Of a stretch of 64,000 nt of DNA, positions 18,260-26,664 are shown one piece after another. This DNA comes from Streptococcus sp. CSL10205-OR2. Its GTDB lineage: Bacteria > Bacillota > Bacilli > Lactobacillales > Streptococcaceae. Every line of letters begins with the position of its first letter. Position 1 is the stretch's first letter. The stretch lies in assembly GCF_025660655.1 (NCBI RefSeq), contig NZ_JAOTIN010000005.1, positions 1-64,000 of the forward strand. The letters are read 5' to 3'. The notes beneath the pieces are model-generated. The model worked only from the letters and a program-made list of their open reading frames with translations. It had not been told where the DNA came from and ran no database searches. The position numbers were made by a program, and so were the translations under genes.

Positions 18260-18697
18260 TTATTTAAACACACTACGACTTCCAAAGCGTTCTTCAAACA
18301 TCACTAAAACTTTTCTGATTAAATTAGGTGCTTGGATAATCGTATTAAAAAAATCTTCTAATTCAGTGGTGACATCACGGAAATGTCTCATATAAACATA
18401 ACCATCTTCATCTAGACAAAAATAATAATAAATTCCTAACTGACGATTCAGGTCATTAATAAATTCCAACCATGCTAAGCGAGATTCCTTATCAGGGCAA
18501 TAAGCAAGATTTTGATAAATAATTTGCCCAATCCCTTTTGACTGACCTTTTGTTATTGATACTCCAAAATCAATCATATGCTTTTCACTGACAGCGAACT
18601 TTCCCTTATAATGCCATTCAGACGGTTTTTCGATGATTTTTAAAAAAAACTGCTTTTTGGCAAGTGTTCTTTGAAAACTCTCATTAACCTTATCCAT
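18260..18697 (-). CDS. Small soluble protein, possibly YbjN-like
   Basis: Encodes 145 residues with no signal peptide or membrane helix. The middle (FINDLNRQLGIYYYFCLDED followed by GYVYMRH) and the amphipathic C-terminal helices resemble the type III-chaperone-like YbjN fold, but this is a weak impression and no family is certain. The ATG at 18697 has AAGGAG upstream. It lies 14 bases after the DivIVA-like gene and 25 bases before the collagen-like gene, so the three are probably one operon. A chaperone or localisation factor for the surface protein is one idea; nothing proves it. Confidence 0.6.
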   Translation of the reverse strand: MDKVNESFQRTLAKKQFFLKIIEKPSEWHYKGKFAVSEKHMIDFGVSITKGQSKGIGQIIYQNLAYCPDKESRLAWLEFINDLNRQLGIYYYFCLDEDGYVYMRHFRDVTTELEDFFNTIIQAPNLIRKVLVMFEERFGSRSVFK

Positions 18698-18711
18698 TCA
18701 TTTCTCCTTTT

Positions 18712-19269
18712 TTAATCTGTTTGAAACGTGTAGACAGGTATTTCTTCAACTTCTGATTCTTTTTGATAGGCACTATAATCATCAGAAAATTCAAGTTTCA
18801 TCTGTTCAATACGATCCTCAATTTGAATAAATTTGGCATCTAAACGTTCTCCAAAAACATCGATGTCATCTAGCTGATTAAGATAAAATATAATTTTTTC
18901 TCTAATCTCTTCTTTCAATTTCAGTTCTAAGTCAACAATGTCTCGTTTCACTGCCACTAACTCATTGAAGTTTTTTTCAAAATTATTAAAGATTCGTCTT
19001 GAATTTTTCTTAGCCTCTTCTTTTGTATAGCTGGCATACTCCTCAGACTCATTCACAATTTCCTTCGCTAGATTCTTCGCATCAATTAAGGATTTCTGAA
19101 TATTATTTTCTTTTTCTTTCATCCGAGAAAGCTCATCAGATAATTCATTAATATTTTTCTCTTGCCTAACAATTATATTTTTTAACCGTTGATTTTCATC
19201 TGTCAATTTTTTAATTATTTGATCAACATCTGATTTATCATAACCAAATAATTGTTTTTTAAAAAACAT
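18712..19269 (-). CDS. DivIVA-like coiled-coil protein
   Basis: Encodes 185 residues. The N-terminus FGYDKSDVDQIIKKL matches the DivIVA/GpsB start (F-x-x-GYD followed by a V-D pair), followed by a long coiled coil (about residues 20-150, rich in K/E heptads) and a short acidic tail. It lacks the length and C-terminus of the cell-division DivIVA and is not in the ftsZ-ylm cluster, so it is a paralogue. DivIVA-type proteins bind curved membrane at division sites. As first gene of an operon that ends with a YSIRK protein, which are exported at the septum, it may help position that secretion. This role is inferred. Confidence 0.7.
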   Translation of the reverse strand: MFFKKQLFGYDKSDVDQIIKKLTDENQRLKNIIVRQEKNINELSDELSRMKEKENNIQKSLIDAKNLAKEIVNESEEYASYTKEEAKKNSRRIFNNFEKNFNELVAVKRDIVDLELKLKEEIREKIIFYLNQLDDIDVFGERLDAKFIQIEDRIEQMKLEFSDDYSAYQKESEVEEIPVYTFQTD

Positions 19270-19372
19270 GTTTCTCCCTTCTAAAGCTAATAACGAAAAA
19301 AATCTCCCATAGATTTAGTTATATCTATAAAAGTTATTTTTGCATATTAGGTCTATTTTTATTATATATATT

Positions 19373-19400
19373 ATTATATTGAATTATTCATTGTTGTCAA
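19373..19400 (-). promoter_or_regulatory. Promoter of the DivIVA-like/collagen-like operon
   Basis: On the minus strand TTGACA (19395-19400) and TATAAT (19373-19378) are 16 bases apart, a near-consensus sigma-A promoter. It leaves an AT-rich leader of roughly 95 bases before the ATG at 19269. The 347-base gap 19270-19616 holds this promoter and the terminator at 19537-19577, and I see nothing else in it. Confidence 0.65.
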
Positions 19401-19536
19401 TGTATTTGCTTTTTATTTAGAGTTTTAAATTTTATCAATTTAGGTCTTAAAAATTATTATTATGAGTTATTGATGATTAGATAAGAAAACATTTAAATCA
19501 TTTCACCAAAGGATTTGAAAAAGTATTCATAAATTA

Positions 19537-19577
19537 AAAGACATGTCTTCTATATTTAATAGAAAACATGTCTTATT
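19537..19577 (-). terminator. Terminator of the quinone/flavin gene cluster
   Basis: Inverted repeat AAGACATGT ... ACATGTCTT with a second inner stem (CTAT / ATAG) lies 40 bases downstream of the UbiA-family gene, followed by a T-rich stretch on the minus strand. Confidence 0.7.
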
Positions 19578-19616
19578 TTTAGAGACTCTCATGATAAAAA
19601 TAAATTGATTATAGGT

Positions 19617-20567
19617 TTAAAATAACAATCCTAATAATACGGTTAAAAGATAAAGTGCTGAAAAAAGGACAAAGCTTTTAATGGCCTCAATAAATGTTTT
19701 TGATTTGATTTGTTCTTTTCTAAATCGTTTAAGGCTCTTCCAATTAAGTAAAAAGAACAGATAAATAAATAGTCCATACCAAGGAACAAATTTCCCTAAA
19801 AGGAAAGCTACCCAAACAAACCAAGGAAAAAGGTTTAAAACAGTGTATAGTGCCAAAGCATTTTGTGTTCCAATATAGTGCACTAGGGTGTAACGATGAT
19901 TTTTAATATCTTGTTCATAATCACAAAGATTGTTGGCTAACATGATATTAGCAATCAATGTTACTAAAGGTAGACTCATCAAAAAAACAAGTGCTATCTC
20001 ACCTATATGCCAAGAAATAGTAAGTCTTGACCAATCAATTTGAGTGCTCATCATTCTCTCAGGAAATTGAATATAAAGAGCTAAGAAAAAGATACCAAAG
20101 CCCATTGTGAGACCGGAAAAAATTTCTCCAAGTGGTAATCTTGACAATGGTTTTGGGCCATAAGTATAAAAAATACCAATTAAAAAGCAAAGAATACCCA
20201 TGGGTAAAAGTAAAATGTCCGTTAAAAAGACTAATAGTAACGAGAAAAAGATTGAGATACCAAGCAGTAAGAAAATAATCTTGACCATTTGTTTCAAGTC
20301 AAGTTGGTACTTACCAATAACATTTTCTTCTACTTTATAAGAAGTATCAATGGCCTTATGGTAATCTACTGTGTTATTAATAGCTGTCGTACACATATCA
20401 AAACTAATAACAGCAATGATAAAAATCAAACTATTTAACAGATTAAACGTATGATGGTAGTATTGTGACCATAAAAAACCAATCATCATTGGAAAAACAC
20501 TGGCTACCTTTGTTTTAAGTTCAACAAATTCTAAAAATGAAACTAATGATAAATTTTTATTCTGCAA
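19617..20567 (-). CDS. UbiA-family prenyltransferase, MenA-like
   Basis: Encodes about 316 residues with eight or more membrane helices. The first prenyl-diphosphate motif appears as NNTVDYHKAID and the second as DYEQDIKNHR, matching MenA-like 1,4-dihydroxy-2-naphthoate prenyltransferases that make demethylmenaquinone. A start at TTG 20567 has GGAG eight bases upstream; an in-frame ATG at 20582 has no ribosome binding site, so the TTG is preferred. Either start overlaps the end of the ApbE gene. No other menaquinone gene is in the window, so the naphthoate may come from elsewhere in the genome or from the environment. Confidence 0.85.
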   Translation of the reverse strand: MQNKNLSLVSFLEFVELKTKVASVFPMMIGFLWSQYYHHTFNLLNSLIFIIAVISFDMCTTAINNTVDYHKAIDTSYKVEENVIGKYQLDLKQMVKIIFLLLGISIFFSLLLVFLTDILLLPMGILCFLIGIFYTYGPKPLSRLPLGEIFSGLTMGFGIFFLALYIQFPERMMSTQIDWSRLTISWHIGEIALVFLMSLPLVTLIANIMLANNLCDYEQDIKNHRYTLVHYIGTQNALALYTVLNLFPWFVWVAFLLGKFVPWYGLFIYLFFLLNWKSLKRFRKEQIKSKTFIEAIKSFVLFSALYLLTVLLGLLF

Positions 20568-21618
20568 TGTGGTAATCTCCATGTGTTAATTCAAATGAAT
20601 CTTTAAGACCATTACTAAGATGGATACCATGATCTTTATCAATGAAAACTGCTTCAACACCTTCAGTTTGGTTGACTAACTCTAATCCCTTATCTATTCC
20701 TAATAAGAATAATGATGTTGATAAACCATCTCCTTGTGTTGATGTTTTTGTAAAAACAGTCACACCAGAAATTTGATTGTCGATGGGATAACCGGTTTTT
20801 GGATCAATGATGTGGTGATATCTCTTACCATCTTCTTCTAGATAACGTTCATAAATACCAGAAGTAACAATGGATGAATCCTCTTGATAGACAGATCCTA
20901 CAGTCACACCTCTCACCTGATCAGGGTCTTGTATTCCAACTTTCCAACCCTCAGCATTATTAGGAGACGTTCCCATAACAACAACATTACCACCTAAATT
21001 GATAATAGCTGTTGTCACACCTTTACTTGTCAAGAATTCTTTAACACGATCAGCAATAAATCCTTTTGAAATACCACCTAATTCAAGGGTCATACCTTCT
21101 TTGATTTGAACAGTTTTATCGGTATCGTTTAAGATAATATCATGATAGTTAATCATTGGTAGAGCTTGTTTGATTTCATCGTCACTTGGAACACGCGCAT
21201 TTTCAGAGCCAATTTGCCATAAGTTAGTCACAGCTCCAATACTAATATCAAATTTGCCATCACTTTCTTTTGACATTTCTAGAGCTTGTTTGATTAACTC
21301 AAAAGTACGATCATCAACCTTAGTAGGTTCACCCTTAGCATGATTAATACGATAAACATCTGAACCTTCTTCATTGGTTGATAAGAGTTTTTCCATCTCT
21401 TTAATATAATTAATCGCCTCATCTAAAACTTCTTCTTGATTCTCATGATAAATACTTAATTGAACTACCGTGTGAAGAAGAGGTTCCTTTCTTTCTTCAG
21501 GTGTTTTAACAACTGGGAGGTGACTTGTTGAATCATCACTGCTTTTTTGATTAGACTGGGCACAACCCACAAGGATAAGTGACGATAGTAACAATAACAT
21601 CCAATATTTTAATTTCAT
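20557..21618 (-). CDS. apbE: ApbE-type FMN transferase lipoprotein
   Basis: Encodes 353 residues: a lipoprotein signal with lipobox LVGC (Cys19) and an ApbE domain with GGISKGFIADRV, the HHIIDPKTGYP motif and GDGLSTSLFLLG. ApbE enzymes attach FMN from FAD to threonine in a (S/T)GAT-x-(S/T) motif of target proteins outside the membrane. The likely target is the FMN-binding lipoprotein encoded just upstream in the same direction. The 97-base gap between them holds a strong hairpin. Confidence 0.93.
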   Translation of the reverse strand: MKLKYWMLLLLSSLILVGCAQSNQKSSDDSTSHLPVVKTPEERKEPLLHTVVQLSIYHENQEEVLDEAINYIKEMEKLLSTNEEGSDVYRINHAKGEPTKVDDRTFELIKQALEMSKESDGKFDISIGAVTNLWQIGSENARVPSDDEIKQALPMINYHDIILNDTDKTVQIKEGMTLELGGISKGFIADRVKEFLTSKGVTTAIINLGGNVVVMGTSPNNAEGWKVGIQDPDQVRGVTVGSVYQEDSSIVTSGIYERYLEEDGKRYHHIIDPKTGYPIDNQISGVTVFTKTSTQGDGLSTSLFLLGIDKGLELVNQTEGVEAVFIDKDHGIHLSNGLKDSFELTHGDYHIAE

Positions 21619-21658
21619 AGACTCATCTCTTTTACTTTATAGGATAATTTTAAATAGA

Positions 21659-21691
21659 AATAAGGAGTGAGATTGTTCTCAGCTCCTCATT
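21659..21691 (-). other. Intercistronic hairpin between FMN-binding lipoprotein and apbE
   Basis: TAAGGAGTGAGA ... TCTCAGCTCCTCATT forms a stem with one bulge and a four- to five-base loop. On the minus strand it is followed by TTCTATTTAAA rather than a clean T run. It probably tunes relative expression by partial termination or by protecting the upstream message. Confidence 0.5.
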
Positions 21692-21715
21692 CTATGTCAT
21701 TTTTTATTTCAATTA

Positions 21716-22243
21716 TTATTCAACAATTTCAAACGATACAGTTTCTGTATTACCTTCGCTTGCTGCTTTCAACAATGCTTCAGTACTGTTTTTGAAGTTT
21801 TCAGATGTGTGAGTTGCTCCTGTTACTACTTCAACGTCTGCACTTTGTTTTTCAAGTAAACCAGCGTTTAATTGTTCAATAGATTCTTTTGAAGAAACAC
21901 CTGATTTTTCTTTCATGTTTTTGTTGTATTCTTCGTTTTCAGTTTTTCTCATGTTTCCGTCTTTGCTGTAGTAGTCAAAGTCAGATTCAGTGATTTTACC
22001 GTCTTTTACAACGATAGTGTGCATGATTTTGTTGTCATGTGAATCATATTCAGACTCAGCTTTATATGTTCCATCTTGAAGATCCATCATCATTTCTTTT
22101 TGAGAATCATCTTTTTTCTCCATAGTTGTTGTTGTAGTTTCCTCAACATCAGATTTTGTGTCAGTTGAGTTGTTGCTACATGCAACAAGAAGAGTTGCAG
22201 CACCTAAAAGTGCTAGAGATTTTAATAATGTACCTTTTTTCAT
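21716..22243 (-). CDS. FMN-binding domain lipoprotein, PplA-like
   Basis: Encodes 175 residues: lipobox LVAC (Cys22), an acidic, threonine-rich linker, then a single FMN-binding domain beginning GTYKAESEYD. The flavinylation motif VVTGATHTS lies near residue 142. PplA of Listeria, the extracellular flavoprotein of flavin-based electron transfer, has two such domains; this protein has one. With ApbE, a MenA-like enzyme and an Ndh2-like dehydrogenase beside it, it probably carries electrons from quinol to an extracellular acceptor. The acceptor is unknown. Confidence 0.88.
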   Translation of the reverse strand: MKKGTLLKSLALLGAATLLVACSNNSTDTKSDVEETTTTTMEKKDDSQKEMMMDLQDGTYKAESEYDSHDNKIMHTIVVKDGKITESDFDYYSKDGNMRKTENEEYNKNMKEKSGVSSKESIEQLNAGLLEKQSADVEVVTGATHTSENFKNSTEALLKAASEGNTETVSFEIVE

Positions 22244-22334
22244 TTTAAGGGCTCCTTTTTATTTTTTTCACTTATATCATATAATATTTTTGAGAAAAAA
22301 TCTAGTATTTTTTGTGTTTTTTTTAACATTGTTC

Positions 22335-23336
22335 TTATTGAGGTACTTTAAATACCTTCTTTATGAGAGAACTGATGTCACCTGTACTATTTGTTGGTAA
22401 AAAGAGAGATAATTGCTTGTGTGATTTAGCAAGATAGCGATTGATTAATCTTTTGGTTGCCACAAAACCATTCGTTTTTTCCAATAATGCTTGAAGTTTG
22501 TTCAAATCTTCTTGAGACCAATCTTTTGTTTTTTTCTCCAAGAGAAGATCTTGGATTAAAGAATTTTCATATTTAGCAACAATAAGTGGATAAGTGTAAA
22601 TACCATTTTGGACATCCTGCAATTGAGGTTTTCCTGAATCATTTTGTGATTTTTTAAAATCAATCAAATCATCAGTCAACTGAAAGGCCATTCCAATTGA
22701 TTGGCCAAAATTAAAAGCTGATCGAAGTTCTTTACTACTGCTTTTTGGAGTCAATACCCCTAGCTGAGAAGCCATGGCAAAAAGAAAAGCTGTTTTTCCT
22801 CTAATTTGTTTCAAATAATCTTTAGCCGAGATATCTGTATTAAAGGTATTCATCAACTGAGCCAACTCTCCTGATAAAACTCTTTCTATAATACGATAGT
22901 TGTTCTTAGAATACTGTAAGTCGTTTTGACCTTTCAGTATCATTTCAAAACCTTGAAGGGCTAATTTGGATGAATATGATAGTAAATAATCACCAGCATA
23001 AATAGCAATTTTATTTGAAAATGTTTGGTGCAATGTTTCAATTGTTCTTCTAGTATCTGCTTGATCAATCACATCATCATGTATGAGAGTTGCGAGATGT
23101 AATACTTCGATAGAAGCGGCTAAATAAAGTTTGCCTTGTTTTATATCACCGTCTTTTGCCTTAGCAATCATTAGTAAAAGACCCGCTCTTACATACTTCC
23201 CTGAAGCATTGATATAGTCTTTTATTTTACTTTTTACTTCAGGATGAATAACAGATATGTTAGTTAACATAATCTCTTTTACGTCTTCCAAAGCTTGATT
23301 GATCTCTGGATAATTTTCCCACATCTTATGTATCAT
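22335..23336 (-). CDS. Polyprenyl diphosphate synthase
   Basis: Encodes about 333 residues of the trans-prenyltransferase family that builds the C30-C40 chain for quinones. Both aspartate motifs are present: DDVIDQAD (first) and TDDLIDF (second), with IRGKTAFLFA between. I chose the ATG at 23336 (GTTGGTG upstream) because an ATG at 23369 lies within the terminator hairpin of the preceding gene; an ATG at 23324 is also possible. The partner small subunit (component I) may be the separate Gx/HepS-like gene at 25552, although that family is now often viewed as a transporter. Confidence 0.85.
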   Translation of the reverse strand: MIHKMWENYPEINQALEDVKEIMLTNISVIHPEVKSKIKDYINASGKYVRAGLLLMIAKAKDGDIKQGKLYLAASIEVLHLATLIHDDVIDQADTRRTIETLHQTFSNKIAIYAGDYLLSYSSKLALQGFEMILKGQNDLQYSKNNYRIIERVLSGELAQLMNTFNTDISAKDYLKQIRGKTAFLFAMASQLGVLTPKSSSKELRSAFNFGQSIGMAFQLTDDLIDFKKSQNDSGKPQLQDVQNGIYTYPLIVAKYENSLIQDLLLEKKTKDWSQEDLNKLQALLEKTNGFVATKRLINRYLAKSHKQLSLFLPTNSTGDISSLIKKVFKVPQ

Positions 23337-23361
23337 TTGATTCACCAACTTCACTATAAAT

Positions 23362-23411
23362 AAAAGCACCCATGATAAGTCATTTTATTAAGAATTACCT
23401 ATGGGCGTTTT
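23362..23411 (-). terminator. Imperfect terminator/attenuator after ndh
   Basis: An imperfect stem (AAAACGCCCAT and ATGGGTGCTTTT) with a loop of about 20 bases follows the NADH dehydrogenase gene, with TTTTATTT after it on the minus strand. It may only partly stop transcription into the prenyl synthase gene. Confidence 0.5.
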
Positions 23412-23435
23412 TATTTTTATATTATCTTAGAATGA

Positions 23436-25334
23436 TTACTTTTTATCATAACCATAAATGTGTTTGACTTTACCATAAATCAGTCGATCTAAACGTTTAC
23501 CAATCCAAGGCATAATCCAATAGTCAAGACCAAAAGCACGTCCAGCTCCTGCCATTAATGCAATTGCTGCTGGCACGAACCACATATTTACCCAGAAGAA
23601 CATTCCTGATAGAGAGAACATTGCTACTAAACCAACTGTTAATGCACTCACCAACCAAACAAAAGCTCCCCCAATTAAGGCTAAACCAATACCAATTTCA
23701 AGCAAGGTCATCATTTTTTGCATGAATAAAGCGACTTCTTGATTAGGCATCATAAATTTCATGATGGCAGCAAACCAATCTGGCATTTCTTTTAGAACTT
23801 GCATTGGTTCTTCACCGTACGTATAGTTTAAACTAAAGACTTGTTCAGCGACTTGAGCACCTGCATCTCCTGCTTGAGAAGCGCTTGTTGTCGCTTCTGC
23901 TGCTTCAGAAGCACCTGAAACAGCTTCTTGTAACCAAGGGAATGGAAAGACTACATCGTTACCAAACCATGAAGTGGTGCCAAAGAGTCCAAACGCTTTT
24001 TTAATCCCCTCATAGAGCCAAACAGAACCGTAGAAAACACGAAGTGGGATAAGCCATAAATTATTTCCTTTGCTTGAAAGGTGACCACCAAAGATATTAC
24101 GTTTATGCTTGATATCAAAGAATTCATGACGGATATATGCACCAACGTTGTAAAAACTTCTAATCGTAAGGAAATAAATAAGATTGACGATATGTTTCAT
24201 AAGCATAGCAAAGAAACCAGTCATGTGGTATTTATTCATGATGTAGGCTACACCGTATTTGGCACCAATAGAAACCATGAAACCATCATATTTACCTTTA
24301 AAGGTGTGTTTTTGCCCACCATTAATTGCTGCGATAATATTTTGAGCAGCTGTATGACCAGTTTGTTCAGCAGCTTGAACGATTTGAGGAGTTGGTGCAT
24401 TACCATTTTCAGGATCTTCATAGTAAACCAAATCACCAGCAACATAAACGCCTGGTTTATCCTTAGCTTCCATGTACTGATTAGCTACCAATCTACCTGC
24501 ACGTGCTTGTTCCATACCATAATCTTTGGTATCGGTATTAGCTTTGATTCCTGATGTCCAAATAGAGGTATGTGTTGGAATCGTACGACCTGATGAAAGA
24601 ACTAGATTTTCTTTATTGATTTCAGTAACAGCATCATTTAAAAGAACTTCTACCTTTTTCTTGTTAAGGTATTTAATGGTTTTTTCTTGTTCTTTTTTAG
24701 TCACCATTTGAAGAACATTTGGTGTTGCTTCAACAAGCTTTAATGAAAATTCATTAGGATCTAATTTGAATTGGTTAGCAATAATTGGTACCCAATCAAT
24801 CAACTCACCAATCATTTCAACACCAGTAAAGCCTGCACCAATAACTGTAAACGTTAAAAGAGCTTTTCGTTTTTCAAGGTCATGCTCTTTCATAGCGCGA
24901 TAAGCACAATCAATCATATGTTCATGCAAACGCTCAGCTGCCTCAATAGACCAGAGCGTAAAGCCATTTTCTTTAACACCTGGAACACCAAAGTCATTAG
25001 CTTCAGCACCCATTGCCAAAATAAGATAATCAAATGGTAGAGTGGTGTGCTCAGCAAAAACCTTCTTTTGATCGTAGTCAACAGAAGTGACTTTATCAGT
25101 GACGAGTTTTACTTTAGGATACTTGTTAAAAATACGTTGTAAATCGTATTTAATAGCCTCAGGTTCAATACGTCCTGCAGCAACCTCATGTAGCTCAGTC
25201 ATGTATGTGTGGAATGAATTTTTGTCGATGAGTGTTACTGTTACCTCATCATTTTTTTTAAACGCTTTTGCCAAAGTTTGTGCTGCTGAAATACCAGCAT
25301 AACCAGCGCCAACGATAACAATATCTTTAGTCAA
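23436..25334 (-). CDS. Ndh2-like type II NADH dehydrogenase with C-terminal membrane domain
   Basis: Encodes about 632 residues. The first 400 are a standard type II NADH:quinone oxidoreductase with FAD motif IVGAGYAGIS near the start and NAD motif VIGAGFTGVEM near residue 170. The rest is an extra membrane region with DoxX-like helices, an arrangement resembling the extended Ndh2 of flavin-based extracellular electron transfer, not the 400-residue respiratory Ndh. I chose TTG at 25334: AAAGGAGA lies eight bases upstream, and a TATAAT promoter at 25369 lies downstream of the only upstream ATG (25421), which would then not be transcribed. It should pass electrons from NADH to demethylmenaquinone. 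Confidence 0.9.
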   Translation of the reverse strand: MTKDIVIVGAGYAGISAAQTLAKAFKKNDEVTVTLIDKNSFHTYMTELHEVAAGRIEPEAIKYDLQRIFNKYPKVKLVTDKVTSVDYDQKKVFAEHTTLPFDYLILAMGAEANDFGVPGVKENGFTLWSIEAAERLHEHMIDCAYRAMKEHDLEKRKALLTFTVIGAGFTGVEMIGELIDWVPIIANQFKLDPNEFSLKLVEATPNVLQMVTKKEQEKTIKYLNKKKVEVLLNDAVTEINKENLVLSSGRTIPTHTSIWTSGIKANTDTKDYGMEQARAGRLVANQYMEAKDKPGVYVAGDLVYYEDPENGNAPTPQIVQAAEQTGHTAAQNIIAAINGGQKHTFKGKYDGFMVSIGAKYGVAYIMNKYHMTGFFAMLMKHIVNLIYFLTIRSFYNVGAYIRHEFFDIKHKRNIFGGHLSSKGNNLWLIPLRVFYGSVWLYEGIKKAFGLFGTTSWFGNDVVFPFPWLQEAVSGASEAAEATTSASQAGDAGAQVAEQVFSLNYTYGEEPMQVLKEMPDWFAAIMKFMMPNQEVALFMQKMMTLLEIGIGLALIGGAFVWLVSALTVGLVAMFSLSGMFFWVNMWFVPAAIALMAGAGRAFGLDYWIMPWIGKRLDRLIYGKVKHIYGYDKK

Positions 25335-25368
25335 AACTGATTCTCCTTTATTGAAATAATCACACTTT

Positions 25369-25397
25369 ATTATACTATTTTTTAAAGCTAGAAACAA
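25369..25397 (-). promoter_or_regulatory. Promoter of the ndh gene
   Basis: On the minus strand TTGTTT (25392-25397) and TATAAT (25369-25374) are separated by 17 bases. Transcription would begin near 25362, about 28 bases before the TTG start of ndh, which supports that start. Confidence 0.6.
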
Positions 25398-25551
25398 GTT
25401 ATCCTTGATATTTTTTATCAAACTTAAGACTATGACTTCCTTTTAAATTTTGAAGAATAATTCCATTAATATTCTCTCATCTAAGAAGATAAAAACGTAA
25501 AAAGCACTTGTCACACCTTTTAAAAAACTGTATGATGGAGGTATAAATCTA

Positions 25552-26091
25552 TTGACGGTGAAAAACATAATGACTTCAAAATATTATAAACTGATTTTTA
25601 TTACAATGCTTGCTTCTCAAGCTGTTGTTATTTCATTGGTTGAACGAATGATTCCAACTCCTTTTGCCTTTGCACCGGGAGCAAAATTGGGACTTGGTAA
25701 TCTCGTTACTATCATTGCCCTCTTTAATCTTTCAACCAAAGATAGTGCAAAAGTGATTGGCCTAAGGTTATTTATCACTACTTTTTTAAGCGGCACCTTT
25801 TCAACTTTTTTATACAGTACAGCTGGTAGTGTGCTTAGTTTTATTGCTATGATTTTTGCTAAAAAATTAGGCCCAAAACGTGTTAGTGTCATAGGTATCT
25901 CTATTTTTGGTGGCGTCATTCATAACATCGGTCAATTACTTGTTTTTTCTTTCATCGCCCAATCATTTGTTGTCTTAAACTATCTACCTATTTTGTCATT
26001 TAGTGGTATTTTATCCGGACTACTTGTTGGCCTTTCTGGTAATTATATTCTTTCTAAAGTTCCTCGTTTTAAAGATATTAATAATCAATAA
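25552..26091 (+). CDS. Gx transporter / heptaprenyl diphosphate synthase component I family membrane protein
   Basis: Encodes 179 residues with about five membrane helices and the family-type segment FAFAPGAKLGLGNLVTI. The family is annotated either as heptaprenyl diphosphate synthase component I or as a Gx transporter resembling ECF S-components. It is divergent from ndh and belongs to the same functional neighbourhood. The start is TTG at 25552 with GGAGG ten bases upstream; an ATG at 25570 lacks a usable site. A strong terminator follows. It may import a flavin or quinone precursor, which is inference from neighbours. Confidence 0.8.
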   Translation: MTVKNIMTSKYYKLIFITMLASQAVVISLVERMIPTPFAFAPGAKLGLGNLVTIIALFNLSTKDSAKVIGLRLFITTFLSGTFSTFLYSTAGSVLSFIAMIFAKKLGPKRVSVIGISIFGGVIHNIGQLLVFSFIAQSFVVLNYLPILSFSGILSGLLVGLSGNYILSKVPRFKDINNQ

Positions 26092-26120
26092 AACCAACCA
26101 GGATGACTGGTTGGTTTTAG
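26090..26120 (+). terminator. Terminator after the Gx transporter gene
   Basis: AAACCAACCA ... TGGTTGGTTT stem with a short loop and a following TTTT, directly after the stop codon. Confidence 0.85.
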
Positions 26121-26238
26121 TTTTCACTAACATCATAGAGACCATTTGATGATAGCTACTATAAGTGAGGACAGTCTTTAGTGTTAGGACATAGTTAGAC
26201 TATTTCCCGACATTTTGAAAGCTCGTAAACTCTCTTCT

Positions 26239-26270
26239 TTAAAAAACAATACTAATAACCTCATTGTTTT
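26239..26270 (-). terminator. Probable terminator of dhaKLM
   Basis: AAAACAAT and ATTGTTTT arms with a 12-base loop, about 20 bases downstream of the dhaM stop, followed by T residues on the minus strand. The stem is AT-rich and moderate. The 170 bases between this and the Gx gene show nothing else. Confidence 0.5.
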
Positions 26271-26289
26271 ATAGTCATTTCTACTTCTT

Positions 26290-26664
26290 TCATTTATTAA
26301 TCTCTAATTCTTTGAGTTGTCCCAAAATAGTTAGTTTGGAAGCGCCTGCTTGTATAAGAGCTGCTGCTGTGTAGGTTCCTTCTACAATAGGAACATTATT
26401 TATCATGATATCTTTCTCAGAAAAATCAGCAACCATTTCAAGATTCATCTTGGCAGATCCTAAATCATAGAAAGCCAAAAGGTTTTTCTTTTGATTTTTT
26501 TCAACAACAGCTAAAACTTGGTCAAAGCTAGTCCCTATTTCACCTTCTGGTGTGCCACCAACATAGGTGATAGAAACATCTTTGGCAACTTCTGAAACTA
26601 AATCAACAACGCCTTGTGCAATATTTTTAGAATGAGAAACAATAACAATTCCTAAATCTGACAT
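26290..26664 (-). CDS. dhaM: Dihydroxyacetone kinase phosphoryl donor subunit
   Basis: Encodes the 124-residue EIIA(mannose)-like subunit that carries phosphate from HPr to the ADP bound on DhaL. The phospho-histidine is H11 in IVIVSHSKNIA. Only the EIIA-like domain is present, as in lactococcal and other Gram-positive DhaM, unlike the three-domain E. coli protein. Its start overlaps the dhaL stop by one base. Confidence 0.93.
   Translation of the reverse strand: MSDLGIVIVSHSKNIAQGVVDLVSEVAKDVSITYVGGTPEGEIGTSFDQVLAVVEKNQKKNLLAFYDLGSAKMNLEMVADFSEKDIMINNVPIVEGTYTAAALIQAGASKLTILGQLKELEINK

Noticed and set aside
25508..25536. TTGTCA-17-TATGAT promoter for the Gx transporter gene
   Set aside because: Spacing is good, but transcription would begin after the GGAGG ribosome binding site at 25537-25541, so it cannot serve the chosen start. 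The true promoter is probably elsewhere.
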